Assembly (NCBI RefSeq): GCF_011044495.1
Contig: NZ_CP049143.1
Span: 4,836,001-4,900,000 of the forward strand
Length of the DNA: 64,000 bases
Direction of reading: 5' to 3'
From: Roseimicrobium sp. ORNL1
GTDB lineage: Bacteria; Verrucomicrobiota; Verrucomicrobiia; Verrucomicrobiales; Verrucomicrobiaceae
Positions within the stretch are counted from its first letter, which is position 1. The number at the start of each line of letters is the position of its first letter. This document shows, piece after piece, positions 9,489 through 18,151 of the stretch. Both the position numbers and the translations under genes were made by a program. The notes under the pieces were generated by a model that was not told the origin of the DNA, ran no database searches, and saw only the letters and a program-made list of their open reading frames with translations.

Positions 9489-9634
9489 CGCGGAAGTCAG
9501 GGAAAGATAATCCATGACCCACGTCACCAAAGAGCCGGTATTGGATCATTTCGACTATTGATTTTTCCTTATCTCCCCCCATCATAGACGAGGCTATGTG
9601 CCAGGGAGGCCCGCAAGCATCCCTCCGTTTTTTC

Positions 9635-10246
9635 ATGAAGAAGATACTTGTTCTCGCACTTCTGGGGCTCGTCGGCTGGAATGCCTTTGGCAGACCGGAG
9701 GGCGCGGAATACTTTTACCCTTCTGGTGGAGACAGTCACAAGTACACCTTTCGGTCGACCACTGGATTCTATATCCATGCTCAAAGGGGATCCTTGTCCT
9801 CCACGTTTGGACAACATGCCACCCTCACCCACGACGAAACGGTTACCATTGACGGCCACACCTACCGCAAGATGGTCCTGAGGCACAATTCTCCCGGGAC
9901 AAAAAACAGGGTCACCTACTCGCGGCTGGGAAAGGACGGAATTTACTCGCGGAGGTCCTCCGAATTGACCTCGGAGGAGTACCTGGAACTGCCGCTCCCC
10001 CCTAAGATCGGGCAGAAATGGCGCTATCAAGTCGGGAAGGAACACACCGAGAGCGAAATCGCGGCGATTGAATCCGTAGAGGTGGCCGGAAAGACGTACC
10101 ACAAGTGCTTGAGGGTAAACTCATGGGGAACTGTCGATGGCATGCCCGCCTACTCCGTCACGCACTATGCCCCCTGGGTCGGCATGGTGAAATTCGCCTC
10201 CACGGTGGGTGGTCAGGAATTTGAGCTGGCCCTCTCGCAGGAGTGA
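9635..10246 (+). CDS. Membrane-anchored protein, tandem paralog 3 of 3
   Basis: I chose the start at MKKILVLALLGLVGWNAF because it reproduces the membrane anchor of the first paralog; the open frame extends 13 codons further upstream without adding a sensible leader. The soluble part contains KDGIYSRRS, LPLPPKIGQKWRY and YAPWVGMVKF, nearly identical to paralog 1, so copies 1 and 3 are the closest pair. The gene ends 30 bases before the convergent MBL-fold gene. Function is unknown. Confidence 0.75.
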   Translation: MKKILVLALLGLVGWNAFGRPEGAEYFYPSGGDSHKYTFRSTTGFYIHAQRGSLSSTFGQHATLTHDETVTIDGHTYRKMVLRHNSPGTKNRVTYSRLGKDGIYSRRSSELTSEEYLELPLPPKIGQKWRYQVGKEHTESEIAAIESVEVAGKTYHKCLRVNSWGTVDGMPAYSVTHYAPWVGMVKFASTVGGQEFELALSQE

Positions 10247-10276
10247 ATGACGCCCATGGGGCGCTCTCACTCCCCC

Positions 10277-10891
10277 TTACAAGAAAGGATTCCCCACGCG
10301 CTCTTCGCCGATGGTGGTCTCCTCCATGTGACCGGGCAGCACGCGGGTCTCGTCCGGCAGGGAGAGCAGGGGTTTTTCAATACCGGCCAGCAGCAAGTCC
10401 TCACTGCCTCCCGGGAAATCGGTACGACCCACGCCACCTGCGAAGAGCACATCGCCGCCGAAGACCAATTTCTCTGCCTCGCTATAGAAGGTGACACTGT
10501 CCGCGGAATGGCCCGGGATGTGGGCCAGCTTCCACGGCAGCCCCCCCACCTCGATGGAGTCTCTCCCTTCCAGGACTTCGTCCACCGCGAACTCCGGCAC
10601 CGAGACACTGGTGCCAGTCGCGAAGCCGAAGAGGACCTCCAGAGTCAGATCGCGGGAAAACGGAGCGAAGGCCCAGACTCTGGCGCCATGCTCCTGCTGG
10701 ATTTCCGCCGCATCCAGCACGTGGTCGAAATGCTGGTGGGTCAGCAGCAGGTGTGAGACCCTCACCCCCTGACGCCGCAGCCAGTCGGCAATGCCATCCG
10801 GCGCATCGACCAGGAACGTATCCGTAGGCGTGTTCACCAAAAATCCATTGGTCTGGGCAATGCCGCCGGTGAAGGTAGAGATGCGAAGCAT
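10277..10891 (-). CDS. MBL-fold metallo-hydrolase, glyoxalase II-like
   Basis: The 204-residue protein has the complete metallo-beta-lactamase-fold metal site: THQHFDH (H52, H54, D56, H57), GH at 127-128, D147 in FGGDVLF, and H188 in LPGH. The order and the short length match the YcbL/glyoxalase II-like subgroup that hydrolyses thioesters such as S-lactoylglutathione; substrate choice cannot be read from sequence. No signal peptide is present, so it is cytoplasmic. It is a single gene convergent with the third paralog. Confidence 0.88.
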   Translation of the reverse strand: MLRISTFTGGIAQTNGFLVNTPTDTFLVDAPDGIADWLRRQGVRVSHLLLTHQHFDHVLDAAEIQQEHGARVWAFAPFSRDLTLEVLFGFATGTSVSVPEFAVDEVLEGRDSIEVGGLPWKLAHIPGHSADSVTFYSEAEKLVFGGDVLFAGGVGRTDFPGGSEDLLLAGIEKPLLSLPDETRVLPGHMEETTIGEERVGNPFL

Positions 10892-11012
10892 GGCACGGAT
10901 TAGCTGGAAAGAGGTGGACTTTTCAAACTAGAAAAGCGACAATCTTTCGAATTACCCCGGCTTGACCGGCGTACTACCTGTTACTGTGTCAAGAAACACC
11001 CCTGTGCTTACT

Positions 11013-13463
11013 ATGCGCAAAGCCTCATCGCTCTTTTCGACGGTGGCCCTGCTGACCGTTTGGGCTACCGCTCCCTCTCCTGCCCGCGCGGAGACCAATT
11101 TCGGACAAGTGGCCATGCACGTGGCCTACATGCTGCAGAATCACCACCTCTCCCATCAGGAATTTGATGAGACGGTGTCCAAGAAGCTGCTGGAAGCCTA
11201 CCTGAACTTCCTGGACTACAGCCACATCTACTTCACTCAGGACGATGTGGACAAGTTCCGCAGTGACTACTCCGGTACCCTGGACAAACACATCCACACC
11301 CGGAACATCAGCCCCGCGCTGGACATCTACTACCGCTACGAGGAGCGCGTGAAGGAACGCGTGGCCTTCGCCAAGAAGACACTGGAAACCAAGAAGTTCA
11401 CTTTCGATTCCAGCCGTGTCATCGACGTGAAGCGCGAGAAGGCCCCCTGGCCCAAGGATGTGGCCGCCGCAGACGCCCTGTGGACGGACCTCATCGAAGG
11501 TGACCTGCTGGCCGAGCGCCTCACCGACCGTGCCCGTGAAGAAGCCAAGAAGCGCAAGGCCGAGGAAAAGGAAAAGTCCGCCAAAGCTGACCCCAAGTCC
11601 GCAGATGGCAACAAAACAGCCGCCACCCCCACGAAGGCTGAAGACGCGAGCGCCCCGTCCAAGGCCCAGAAGGTAGAAGACAAGGCCGCCGTCACGGATG
11701 CCAAGTCGGGCAAGAAGCCCGGCGCCCCGGTGGTTGCCAAGGCCAAGGCCAAGGATGAGCCCGAAGAATCCCCCGAACAGCGCGTGCTGAAGCGCTACGA
11801 GCGCCTGCTGGAGCAGCTCGCTGAGAACGAGCAGGAAGACATCGTGAACTACTTCCTCTCCTGCCTCGCCGGCAGCTATGACCCGCACACGGAGTACATG
11901 AGCCAGCAGGAGACGGACAACTTCAAGATCACCATGCAGCACTCGCTGGTGGGCATCGGCGCCCTCCTGAGCAGCAAGGACAACGTGGCCGAAATCCAGG
12001 GCATCGTGGTCGGCGGCCCCGCAGACAAGCAGGGCGAGCTGAAAATCGGCGACCGCATCCTGGCCGTGGGTCAGGGCGACACCTCCGGCGGTACCGGCGA
12101 CTGGGTGGACATCAAGTACATGAAGCTGCAGAAGATCGTGGAAATGATCCGCGGCAAGGACGGCTCCGTGGTACGCCTGCGCGTGAACCCCGCTGGTTCC
12201 GAAGACCCCTCCGAGACCCACATCATCTCCATCGTGCGTGGTGAGGTGGAACTGAAGGAAAAGCTGGCCAACGCCGAGCTCATCCAGACCCCGGCTGTCG
12301 ACGGCAAGTCCTCCAAGCTGGGCTGGATCAACCTCTCCGCCTTCTACGCGGACATGGAAGAAGGCACCGTGAGCTGCACGGCGGACGTCCAGCGCCTGCT
12401 GAAGCGCCTCATGGCCGAGAAGATTGAAGGCCTCGTGGTGGATCTGCGCGGCAACGGTGGCGGTTCCCTTGAGGAAGCCATCAAGCTCACCGGCCTCTTC
12501 GTTCCCAAGGGCCCCGTGGTCCAGGCCAAGGACTGGAGAGACGCCATCACCTGGCGCGATTGCGAGAACGAGCGCGCCGTGTATGAAGGCCCCCTCGTGG
12601 TGCTCACGGACAAGGCCAGTGCCAGCGCCAGCGAGATCTTCGCCGCCGCCCTGCAGGACTACCGTCGCGCGGTGATCATCGGTGAGAAATCCACCTTCGG
12701 CAAAGGCACAGTGCAGACCATCCTGCCGGTGGAGCGCTACATGCCCTTCTTCAGCGACAAGAGCCGCGCCGGCGCCTTGAAGGTGACCATCCAGAAGTTC
12801 TACCGCATCGCCGGTGGTTCCACCCAGCTCAAGGGTGTGATCCCCGACGTGCAGCTCCCTTCGCTCCGCGACGTGATGGAAATCGGCGAAGACTCGCTGC
12901 CGAATGCGCTGCCGTACGACACCATCCCGCCCCGTACCTTCACCTACGCCACGAAGACTCCGTTGCCGCTCAACGAGATCCGCAGCCGTGTGGAAACCCG
13001 CATCGCGGCCAATCCTGAGTTCCAGTACACCTTGGAAGACACCACCCGTCTGAAGGAGCGCATCGACCGCAATACCATCAGTCTCAACGAGAAGGACCGC
13101 CAGAAGGAAATCGATGAGAACCGGGCCCGTGGCGAAACCCGCAAGGCTGAGCGCAAGACCCGCGTCGAGGAGCTGGCCAAGACGGAGAAGGCTGGTTTCG
13201 ACCAGTTCCGCCTGACGCTGGACAATGTGGACAAGCCCGACCTGCTGAAGGAATCTGCCTTCACCAAGGAGCAGGCCACTGGCATGCGTGTTGCCGAAGC
13301 TGAAGATGACGAAGACGGCACCGCCGACCTGAAGCTCTTCCCCTACGGCATGGAACCCGCCAAGCTGGAAACGCTGCACGTGCTGCGCGACCTCATCCAG
13401 CTCTCCAGCCGCCCAGCGCAAACCGCGAATACGAGCGACGCGCGGAAGGCAAATGGGTCGTAG
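11013..13463 (+). CDS. prc: Tail-specific (carboxy-terminal processing) protease Prc, S41A family
   Basis: The product is a periplasmic serine protease of the Prc/Tsp type, which degrades proteins from the C-terminus and trims envelope proteins. The start at MRKASSLFS gives a proper signal peptide ending in PARAETN. An N-terminal Prc-type helical domain (HHLSHQEFDE...YLNFLDYSHIYF) comes first, then a PDZ domain near residues 306-410 and the S41 catalytic core, with DKASASASEIFAAALQDY (serine) and GEKSTFGKGTVQ (lysine), almost identical to enterobacterial Prc. The C-terminus is the family's extra helical domain. At 816 residues it is longer than E. coli Prc, mainly because of a Lys/Ala/Pro-rich insertion at about 180-255. 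It has its own terminator. Confidence 0.93.
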   Translation: MRKASSLFSTVALLTVWATAPSPARAETNFGQVAMHVAYMLQNHHLSHQEFDETVSKKLLEAYLNFLDYSHIYFTQDDVDKFRSDYSGTLDKHIHTRNISPALDIYYRYEERVKERVAFAKKTLETKKFTFDSSRVIDVKREKAPWPKDVAAADALWTDLIEGDLLAERLTDRAREEAKKRKAEEKEKSAKADPKSADGNKTAATPTKAEDASAPSKAQKVEDKAAVTDAKSGKKPGAPVVAKAKAKDEPEESPEQRVLKRYERLLEQLAENEQEDIVNYFLSCLAGSYDPHTEYMSQQETDNFKITMQHSLVGIGALLSSKDNVAEIQGIVVGGPADKQGELKIGDRILAVGQGDTSGGTGDWVDIKYMKLQKIVEMIRGKDGSVVRLRVNPAGSEDPSETHIISIVRGEVELKEKLANAELIQTPAVDGKSSKLGWINLSAFYADMEEGTVSCTADVQRLLKRLMAEKIEGLVVDLRGNGGGSLEEAIKLTGLFVPKGPVVQAKDWRDAITWRDCENERAVYEGPLVVLTDKASASASEIFAAALQDYRRAVIIGEKSTFGKGTVQTILPVERYMPFFSDKSRAGALKVTIQKFYRIAGGSTQLKGVIPDVQLPSLRDVMEIGEDSLPNALPYDTIPPRTFTYATKTPLPLNEIRSRVETRIAANPEFQYTLEDTTRLKERIDRNTISLNEKDRQKEIDENRARGETRKAERKTRVEELAKTEKAGFDQFRLTLDNVDKPDLLKESAFTKEQATGMRVAEAEDDEDGTADLKLFPYGMEPAKLETLHVLRDLIQLSSRPAQTANTSDARKANGS

Positions 13464-13493
13464 GCCCCGTCATCCTGACTGAAATCACTTTCG

Positions 13494-13527
13494 AAGGGCA
13501 GGCCGCAAGGTCTGCCCTTTGTTGTTT
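13494..13527 (+). terminator. Intrinsic terminator after prc
   Basis: AAGGGCAG and CTGCCCTT form an 8-bp stem around a 10-base loop, followed by TGTTGTTTT. It lies 30 bases after the prc stop codon. Confidence 0.75.
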
Positions 13528-13622
13528 TGAGGAAGAGAATGCAACTGACCGAGCGAAGCGGAGCGCAAGGAAAGGAGAGCGGCAGGGAGTAGTCCGGTTA
13601 GAGGGATGTAGGCGGGGTCACC

Positions 13623-14331
13623 TGCATTGGATTCAACGCAGAGACACAGAGACGCAGAGGAACTTCGGAGACTGAGATTCCGGAGGCGCTTCACCTTGAG
13701 AGGCATTGTTCGCGATTGGCGTAAGCATTCAAGGAAGTTAGCAGCTTGATTTTATTCCACACCTTTTCAAGTTCGCGCACCCATTGGCATGACGTACCAT
13801 CGTTCGAGCCTCAACCACCTCTCCGGGCAAGTCATCGGTGCAGCCATTGAAGTGCATAAGGAACTAGGACCGGGACTCCTTGAGTCAGTCTACGAAGTCT
13901 GTTTGGTAGAAGAGCTTCGAAGCCGAAGGCTCAATGTTCAAAGTCGACTCCCCCTGCCTGTTTCGTACAAGGGACGTCCACTGGAGAAGGAACTTATTGT
14001 CGACATCATGGTCGAAGATACCGTGATTCTGGAATTGAAAGCGGTGGAGGGAATACTTCCCGTCCACCAAGCTCAGCTGCTTTCCTATCTGAGACTCACC
14101 AATCGAGCATTGGGCCTGCTCCTAAATTTCCATGTCAGTGTTATGACAGCGGGCATCACCAGAATCGTGAACAGCCGGGCAGACGTGATTGAGGATGTTC
14201 CCGACACTCATTTGCGCCGCAGGCAGCCACGAGGCTGACCAAACACCTTCACACTTGTCCCACGGAGGCCCTCAGTACTCAGTCTCCGAAGTTCCTCTGC
14301 GTCTCTGTGTCTCTGCGTTGAATCCAATGCA
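13623..14331. mobile_element. Putative small mobile unit: GxxExxY gene between perfect 54-nt inverted repeats
   Basis: Positions 13623-13676 and 14278-14331 are exact reverse complements over 54 bases, both containing ATTGGATTCAACGCAGAG and AACTTCGGAGACTGAG. They enclose a single gene of the GxxExxY family. Diverged copies of the same repeat occur at 15238, 24767, 24862 and 37679. The structure resembles a transposable unit, but no target-site duplication could be confirmed by eye. Confidence 0.6.
13789..14238 (+). CDS. GxxExxY protein (PD-(D/E)XK nuclease-like superfamily)
   Basis: The 149-residue protein carries the family name motif G-P-G-L-L-E-S-V-Y near residue 29, preceded by VIGAAIEVHKELG. 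A nuclease-like core follows: a D in the strand ELIVDIMVED, then ILELKAV, which fits the D-(X)n-E-X-K catalytic pattern. Members of this family are common small genes in environmental bacteria, with no established biological role; the fold suggests DNA cleavage. The last ten residues (HLRRRQPRG) run into repeat sequence and look non-homologous. The gene is enclosed by perfect inverted repeats, which suggests that it travels with them. Confidence 0.88.
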   Translation: MTYHRSSLNHLSGQVIGAAIEVHKELGPGLLESVYEVCLVEELRSRRLNVQSRLPLPVSYKGRPLEKELIVDIMVEDTVILELKAVEGILPVHQAQLLSYLRLTNRALGLLLNFHVSVMTAGITRIVNSRADVIEDVPDTHLRRRQPRG

Positions 14332-14391
14332 CGTGACAACACCCATGACCCAAGGCCGATACGCACCATCTCCCACCACGCGCATACCCGC

Positions 14392-15087
14392 CTACGTCCC
14401 GCGCGTATTCCCATACAGATCCACATGGATCCTCGGGCAGTACCGCCACCCGCGCTCCTTGCACCACTCCACGACCTTCAGCGCGGATTCGTGCAGGCCT
14501 TCCACCGTCTTTCCCTCGGGCATCAGCAGCACATTTTCTGGCGGCGTCTTCACCTGGGCCTCCGCAATCATCCCCTCCACTTCGGCACAATCCGCCTCGC
14601 TGCTGACCACGAATTTCAACTGGTGCTCATAGCCCTCGCACCACGCGCGCACCACCTCCGGCTGCCAGCGTGTCTCTTCATGGCGCTCATGCCAAGCCTT
14701 TCCCGCCTGCTCCACACTGGGGGTTGAGTGGTGCAGCTTCGGGCTCAGGGAAGCCAGGTCACACGGCACCCCCTCCGGCGCAACCGTACCTGCCGTCTCA
14801 ATCGTGATGTGCTTTCCCGCGTCCCGCAGCGCCTGCAACAGGTCCGGCATGCCCTTGGCAATCATCGGCTCCCCACCCGTCACCACCACAAACCGCGTAG
14901 GATGCTTCTCCACCTCCGCCAGGATTTCCTCGACGCTCATCTCCCGTCCCTCCGGATTCCAGGAAGCATAAGGTGTATCACACCAATGGCAGCGCAGATT
15001 GCAACCCGAGGTGCGGATGAAGACGGACGGTACCCCGGCCAGCCTCCCCTCCCCCTGCACGGAAAAGAACATCTCGGAAATGCGCAT
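14392..15087 (-). CDS. queE: 7-carboxy-7-deazaguanine synthase (QueE), radical SAM
   Basis: QueE converts 6-carboxy-tetrahydropterin to 7-carboxy-7-deazaguanine, a step in making queuosine and related 7-deazaguanines. The start at MRISEMFFSVQGEG is the conserved QueE N-terminus; nine codons further upstream are open but unlike the family. The cluster-binding cysteines are C29, C33 and C36 in SGCNLRCHWCDT, followed by VVTGGEPM, typical of this radical SAM family. The length (231 residues) is normal. No other que gene is visible here. The gene sits between two same-orientation copies of the CGCAGAG-type repeat. Confidence 0.92.
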   Translation of the reverse strand: MRISEMFFSVQGEGRLAGVPSVFIRTSGCNLRCHWCDTPYASWNPEGREMSVEEILAEVEKHPTRFVVVTGGEPMIAKGMPDLLQALRDAGKHITIETAGTVAPEGVPCDLASLSPKLHHSTPSVEQAGKAWHERHEETRWQPEVVRAWCEGYEHQLKFVVSSEADCAEVEGMIAEAQVKTPPENVLLMPEGKTVEGLHESALKVVEWCKERGWRYCPRIHVDLYGNTRGT

Positions 15088-15494
15088 GCGGTATGGTGAT
15101 GATGAGCGCCTCAAACGGTAACGGCAACGCTAACAGTACGTCTGCCGGTGAGGCGATGAGTTGATGGCCTAGGGTTGATGGTTGATAGCCTGAAGCGAGC
15201 GGGGCCGGTGGTGCAGGTTCAGGCACGAATCGAAGCTCTCAGTCTCCGAAGTTCCTCTGCGTCTCTGCGTCTCTGCGTTGAATCCCATGCACGTGGTCAC
15301 ACCCATCACCCTCAGGCCCTCAACGATCAACCGCTGACCATCAACTTCCCAAAGATGGCAGCTGACGCAGCGACGACTTGCGCACCGCTGCAGAAGGGTT
15401 CAGGGAGGGCGCGCCTCGACCTTGGTCGCGAGATCCATCTGGCCAGCCAGCGCCCTATCATTTAAGATATCTTAAACATCGCCCGTTCCGCTCC
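15088..15494. repeat. Intergenic region with CGCAGAG-type and TTGATAGCCTGA-type repeats
   Basis: No gene is seen in these 400 bases. The segment 15238-15296 is a near copy of 14278-14331, in the same orientation and extending a few bases into its flank (TGCACGTG). TTGATGGTTGATAGCCTGA at about 15174-15193 recurs as a related sequence at 33553-33575. The RNA polymerase signals of the NlpC/P60 gene must lie near 15460-15490, where the sequence turns AT-rich. Confidence 0.55.
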
Positions 15495-16010
15495 GTGTTC
15501 TGTCGCCGCCTCCTTCACCTTCTCCTCGCCTGCATCCCTGCCCTCCTGCTGGCGAACTGCTCCTCCGCGCCCAAGGACTACGCTTACCGGTTCGTACCGG
15601 GCAAGACCGCCGTGCTGGAAGGCCGCTACGCGCGCGCTCCCAAGGACGCTCCTGAGGCGGTGAAACGCGCCATTGCGGCCGGCAACCGGCTGGTTGGCAA
15701 GCCCTACATCTATGGCGGCGGGCACCGCCGCGTGGAGGATGTGGGCTACGACTGCTCCGGCACCGCCTCCTATGTGCTGTACCACGCCGGCCTGCTGAGG
15801 AGCCCCATTTCCAGCACGGAGTTCCGCGACTACGGCAGTGCCGGCGCAGGCAAGTGGATCACCCTGTATCCCCGTCGTGGCCACGTCTTCACCGTCATCG
15901 CCGGCCTGCGCCTGGACACCGGCTACAACGGCCAGGGCGAAGGCCCCCAATGGAGCACCCGCGGCCGCCCCGCCAAAGGCGCCGTGCTGAGGCATCCGCC
16001 GGGACTCTAG
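15495..16010 (+). CDS. NlpC/P60-family lipoprotein (putative peptidoglycan endopeptidase)
   Basis: I chose a GTG start at 15495 because it begins a compact lipoprotein signal: CRRLLHLLLACIPALLLANC, with the lipidated cysteine at residue 22. The longer frame from 15378 adds repeat-like sequence. The mature part contains the NlpC/P60 cysteine in GYDCSGTASYVLY (C87), the glycine-rich KPYIYGGG upstream of it, and the partner histidine in PRRGHVFTV (H130), so a papain-like peptidase acting on cell-wall peptides is likely. It lies 12 bases before a giant palindrome that separates it from the convergent PQQ-propeller gene. Confidence 0.82.
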   Translation: MFCRRLLHLLLACIPALLLANCSSAPKDYAYRFVPGKTAVLEGRYARAPKDAPEAVKRAIAAGNRLVGKPYIYGGGHRRVEDVGYDCSGTASYVLYHAGLLRSPISSTEFRDYGSAGAGKWITLYPRRGHVFTVIAGLRLDTGYNGQGEGPQWSTRGRPAKGAVLRHPPGL

Positions 16011-16021
16011 CAACCGCAAAA

Positions 16022-16799
16022 AAGTGAAACGCAAAGCAACGAAGCAGCAAAGAAGCTGAAGGAGGTTAGGCGTCCCGCCTGACAGCGGGCGTTAGGCCTC
16101 CGGCCTGACGGTAGCTCGTACAGGCATTTCACACCTTCGCGTGTTCACACCGCAAGACTGTTTCCGGTTAACCGCAAAGAAGCAGAGAGGCAAAGGACGC
16201 AGAGGATTGGAGGGAATCGTGCAAAGGAGTTGTGGTGTGATGTGAAGTAGTGCACCTCGACGCAAAGGAGGCAGAGAGCGCGGAGTGTCGCGATAAGGTG
16301 GACTTGGCCTCAAGAGTGAATCGCCTTGTCAAGGAGTGGGGACATTCTTGTCCCCATGGGAGGGTGGCTACCTGCAAGAGTGATTTCCTATCTGTTAAAT
16401 CGCCATCCAGATCCATCGCAGTGAGTTCCCATGCCCAAGCCCCCTGTTCATCTCACATGGGGACAGGAATGTCCCCACTCCTTGAAGTGATGCATCGCCT
16501 CAGATGGAGATGTACCTAAACAGCGCTGTCTCCGCGCTCTCTGCCGCCTTTGCGTCGAGGTGCACCACTTCACATCACACCACCCCACCACCCCACCACC
16601 CCACCACTGCGCCCAACCCTCCAATCCTCTGCGTCCTTTGCCTCTCTGCCCCTTTGCGGTTAATCGGAAGCGGTCCTGTGGCGTGAACACGCAAGGTGCG
16701 AGACATGCGCTACCGTCAGGCCGGAGGCCTAACGCCCGCTGTCAGGCGGGACGCCTAACCTCCTTCAAATACTTTGCTGCTTCGCTGCTTTGCGTTTCA
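16022..16799. repeat. Giant imperfect palindrome (~780 bp) between convergent genes
   Basis: From 16022 to about 16360 the sequence is matched by the reverse complement of about 16456-16799. Shared blocks include GAAACGCAAAGCA, GGAGGTTAGGCGTCCCGCC, GGCAAAGGACGCAGAGGATT and GTGGTGTGATGTGAAGT. Differences are scattered substitutions and an expanded GGTGGGGT run in the right arm. Smaller hairpins of two other families sit inside it. No gene is present. Confidence 0.85.
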
Positions 16800-16804
16800 G
16801 CTAC

Positions 16805-18085
16805 TCACTCAGGCTTCAGTTCCACGGCCACGAGTTGCCGGTCATCGCGGGCATAGAGCACGCCATTGGAAAACGCGGCATAGGAACGATGGCCGCCGCG
16901 CAGGATTTGCTCCTGGGCACGTCGGTTGAACTTCTCTGGACTTGCGTCCACCACCCACAGCTCGCCGGCTTCCGTGAGGACGAGCAGGGTATCCTGCACC
17001 AGCAACAAGGTGCCGCCGGGCACGCGGCCGGATTCCCACATCACTTTTCCATCTTCCGCACGGATGCAGCGCAGATGCTGGCCGAACTCCTGCCGACCGT
17101 GGAAGCCGTAGAGATAGCCCTGGTGAAACACCGGCGTGCTGTAGTGGCACTCCAGAGCATCATCCTTGTGCCAGACCCGGGTGAATTTCGAGCCGGTGCG
17201 GGTCCATTTCCACAAGTCAGCGCCCACGCCGTAGCCGGCGCTGGTGAAGACGCGCTCATCCGCCAGCCACACCGGCTGGGCGGCATTCACCGAGGCATCC
17301 ATCTGCGACCGCAGTGCCTTCTGCAGGAGGACCTGGCCATCCAGGGCCGAGACAGCCACGAAGTTGTTGCGCATCCAGCAGAAGACCACGCCACCGTGCA
17401 GCGCGGGAGAGGCGTAACCAGCCTCGTCCTCCACGGCCTGCCAGAGGAGTTTTCCATCCGCGAGGTTCAGCGCGATGAGACCTGCGGGCCCCTTTTCATT
17501 TCGACCACCGGGCGTGAGGATCACGCGGTCGTCTATCACCAGAGGCGAGCAGGCACGACCAAAGAACCCCTGAGGCGAATTGGTCTCCTTGACCGTGTCA
17601 TATTTCCAGAGCAGCGAGCCATCCGCGAGGCTGAGGGCGTGCACCATACCTTCCGCGCCGTGCACTATCACCTTTCCCTGGGCCACGGTGGGACATCCAC
17701 GCGGGCCGTCATCCATGCCAAAGTTGTCCTTGTACGTGTTCTCATAGCTGTAGCGCCAGACCTCCGTGCCATCGCGCGCGTGAATAGCCTCAACGAGTGT
17801 CTTGTCTTCCACACGATGGAAGACAATGGCCTTGCCACCCGCCACCACCGGCCCCGCAAACCCGCTGCCGAGCGGATGTGTCCAGAGCACCTTGGGGTTG
17901 ATAGCCGTACCCTCGCCGGAAGGGAAGAGCTCCAGAGACGAAGCCCTGCCTTCTCGCGAGGGACCGAGAAATTGCGGCCAGTCAGCCGCGCGAGCAAGAG
18001 GCGCAGCCGCCAGCAGCGACGACAAAAGCACCCCGCCGAGAGGGCGTGCGAGATGACGGCGAAAAGTCCGTGCCATGGTCTCCAT
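16805..18085 (-). CDS. Secreted PQQ-like beta-propeller repeat protein
   Basis: The 426-residue protein has a signal peptide ending in APLARAADWPQFLGPSREG; the W-P-Q-F-L-G-P motif after the cleavage site is typical of this planctomycete/verrucomicrobial family. About seven propeller blades follow, each with patterns such as LADGSLLWKYD, LADGKLLWQA and EDGKVMWESG. No calcium or PQQ-binding aspartate cluster is evident, so it is more likely a structural or binding propeller than a quinoprotein dehydrogenase. Starts at 18085 (METMARTF) or 18076 (MARTF) are both possible; the frame is open to 18127. It is transcribed away from the DUF1348 gene's 3' end on the same strand. Confidence 0.82.
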   Translation of the reverse strand: METMARTFRRHLARPLGGVLLSSLLAAAPLARAADWPQFLGPSREGRASSLELFPSGEGTAINPKVLWTHPLGSGFAGPVVAGGKAIVFHRVEDKTLVEAIHARDGTEVWRYSYENTYKDNFGMDDGPRGCPTVAQGKVIVHGAEGMVHALSLADGSLLWKYDTVKETNSPQGFFGRACSPLVIDDRVILTPGGRNEKGPAGLIALNLADGKLLWQAVEDEAGYASPALHGGVVFCWMRNNFVAVSALDGQVLLQKALRSQMDASVNAAQPVWLADERVFTSAGYGVGADLWKWTRTGSKFTRVWHKDDALECHYSTPVFHQGYLYGFHGRQEFGQHLRCIRAEDGKVMWESGRVPGGTLLLVQDTLLVLTEAGELWVVDASPEKFNRRAQEQILRGGHRSYAAFSNGVLYARDDRQLVAVELKPE

Positions 18086-18151
18086 AGGAACGGCGCTACA
18101 GTTCACCTTGGATCCGCCATTCGTCACACGCTTTTCGTGGGGTCATGCCGC

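Noticed and set aside
11025-13421. 798-residue open frame antisense to prc
   Set aside because: It mirrors the strongly biased third-position GC of prc, has no recognisable motif, and prc is a certain gene.
14208-14632. Small frames ending or beginning in LRLCVS-type peptides
   Set aside because: These peptides are translations of the CGCAGAG repeat in its different orientations, not conserved proteins.
16022-16799. Direct-repeat CRISPR array
   Set aside because: Repeats here and elsewhere are inverted and irregularly spaced, with no constant spacer length and no cas gene in the window.
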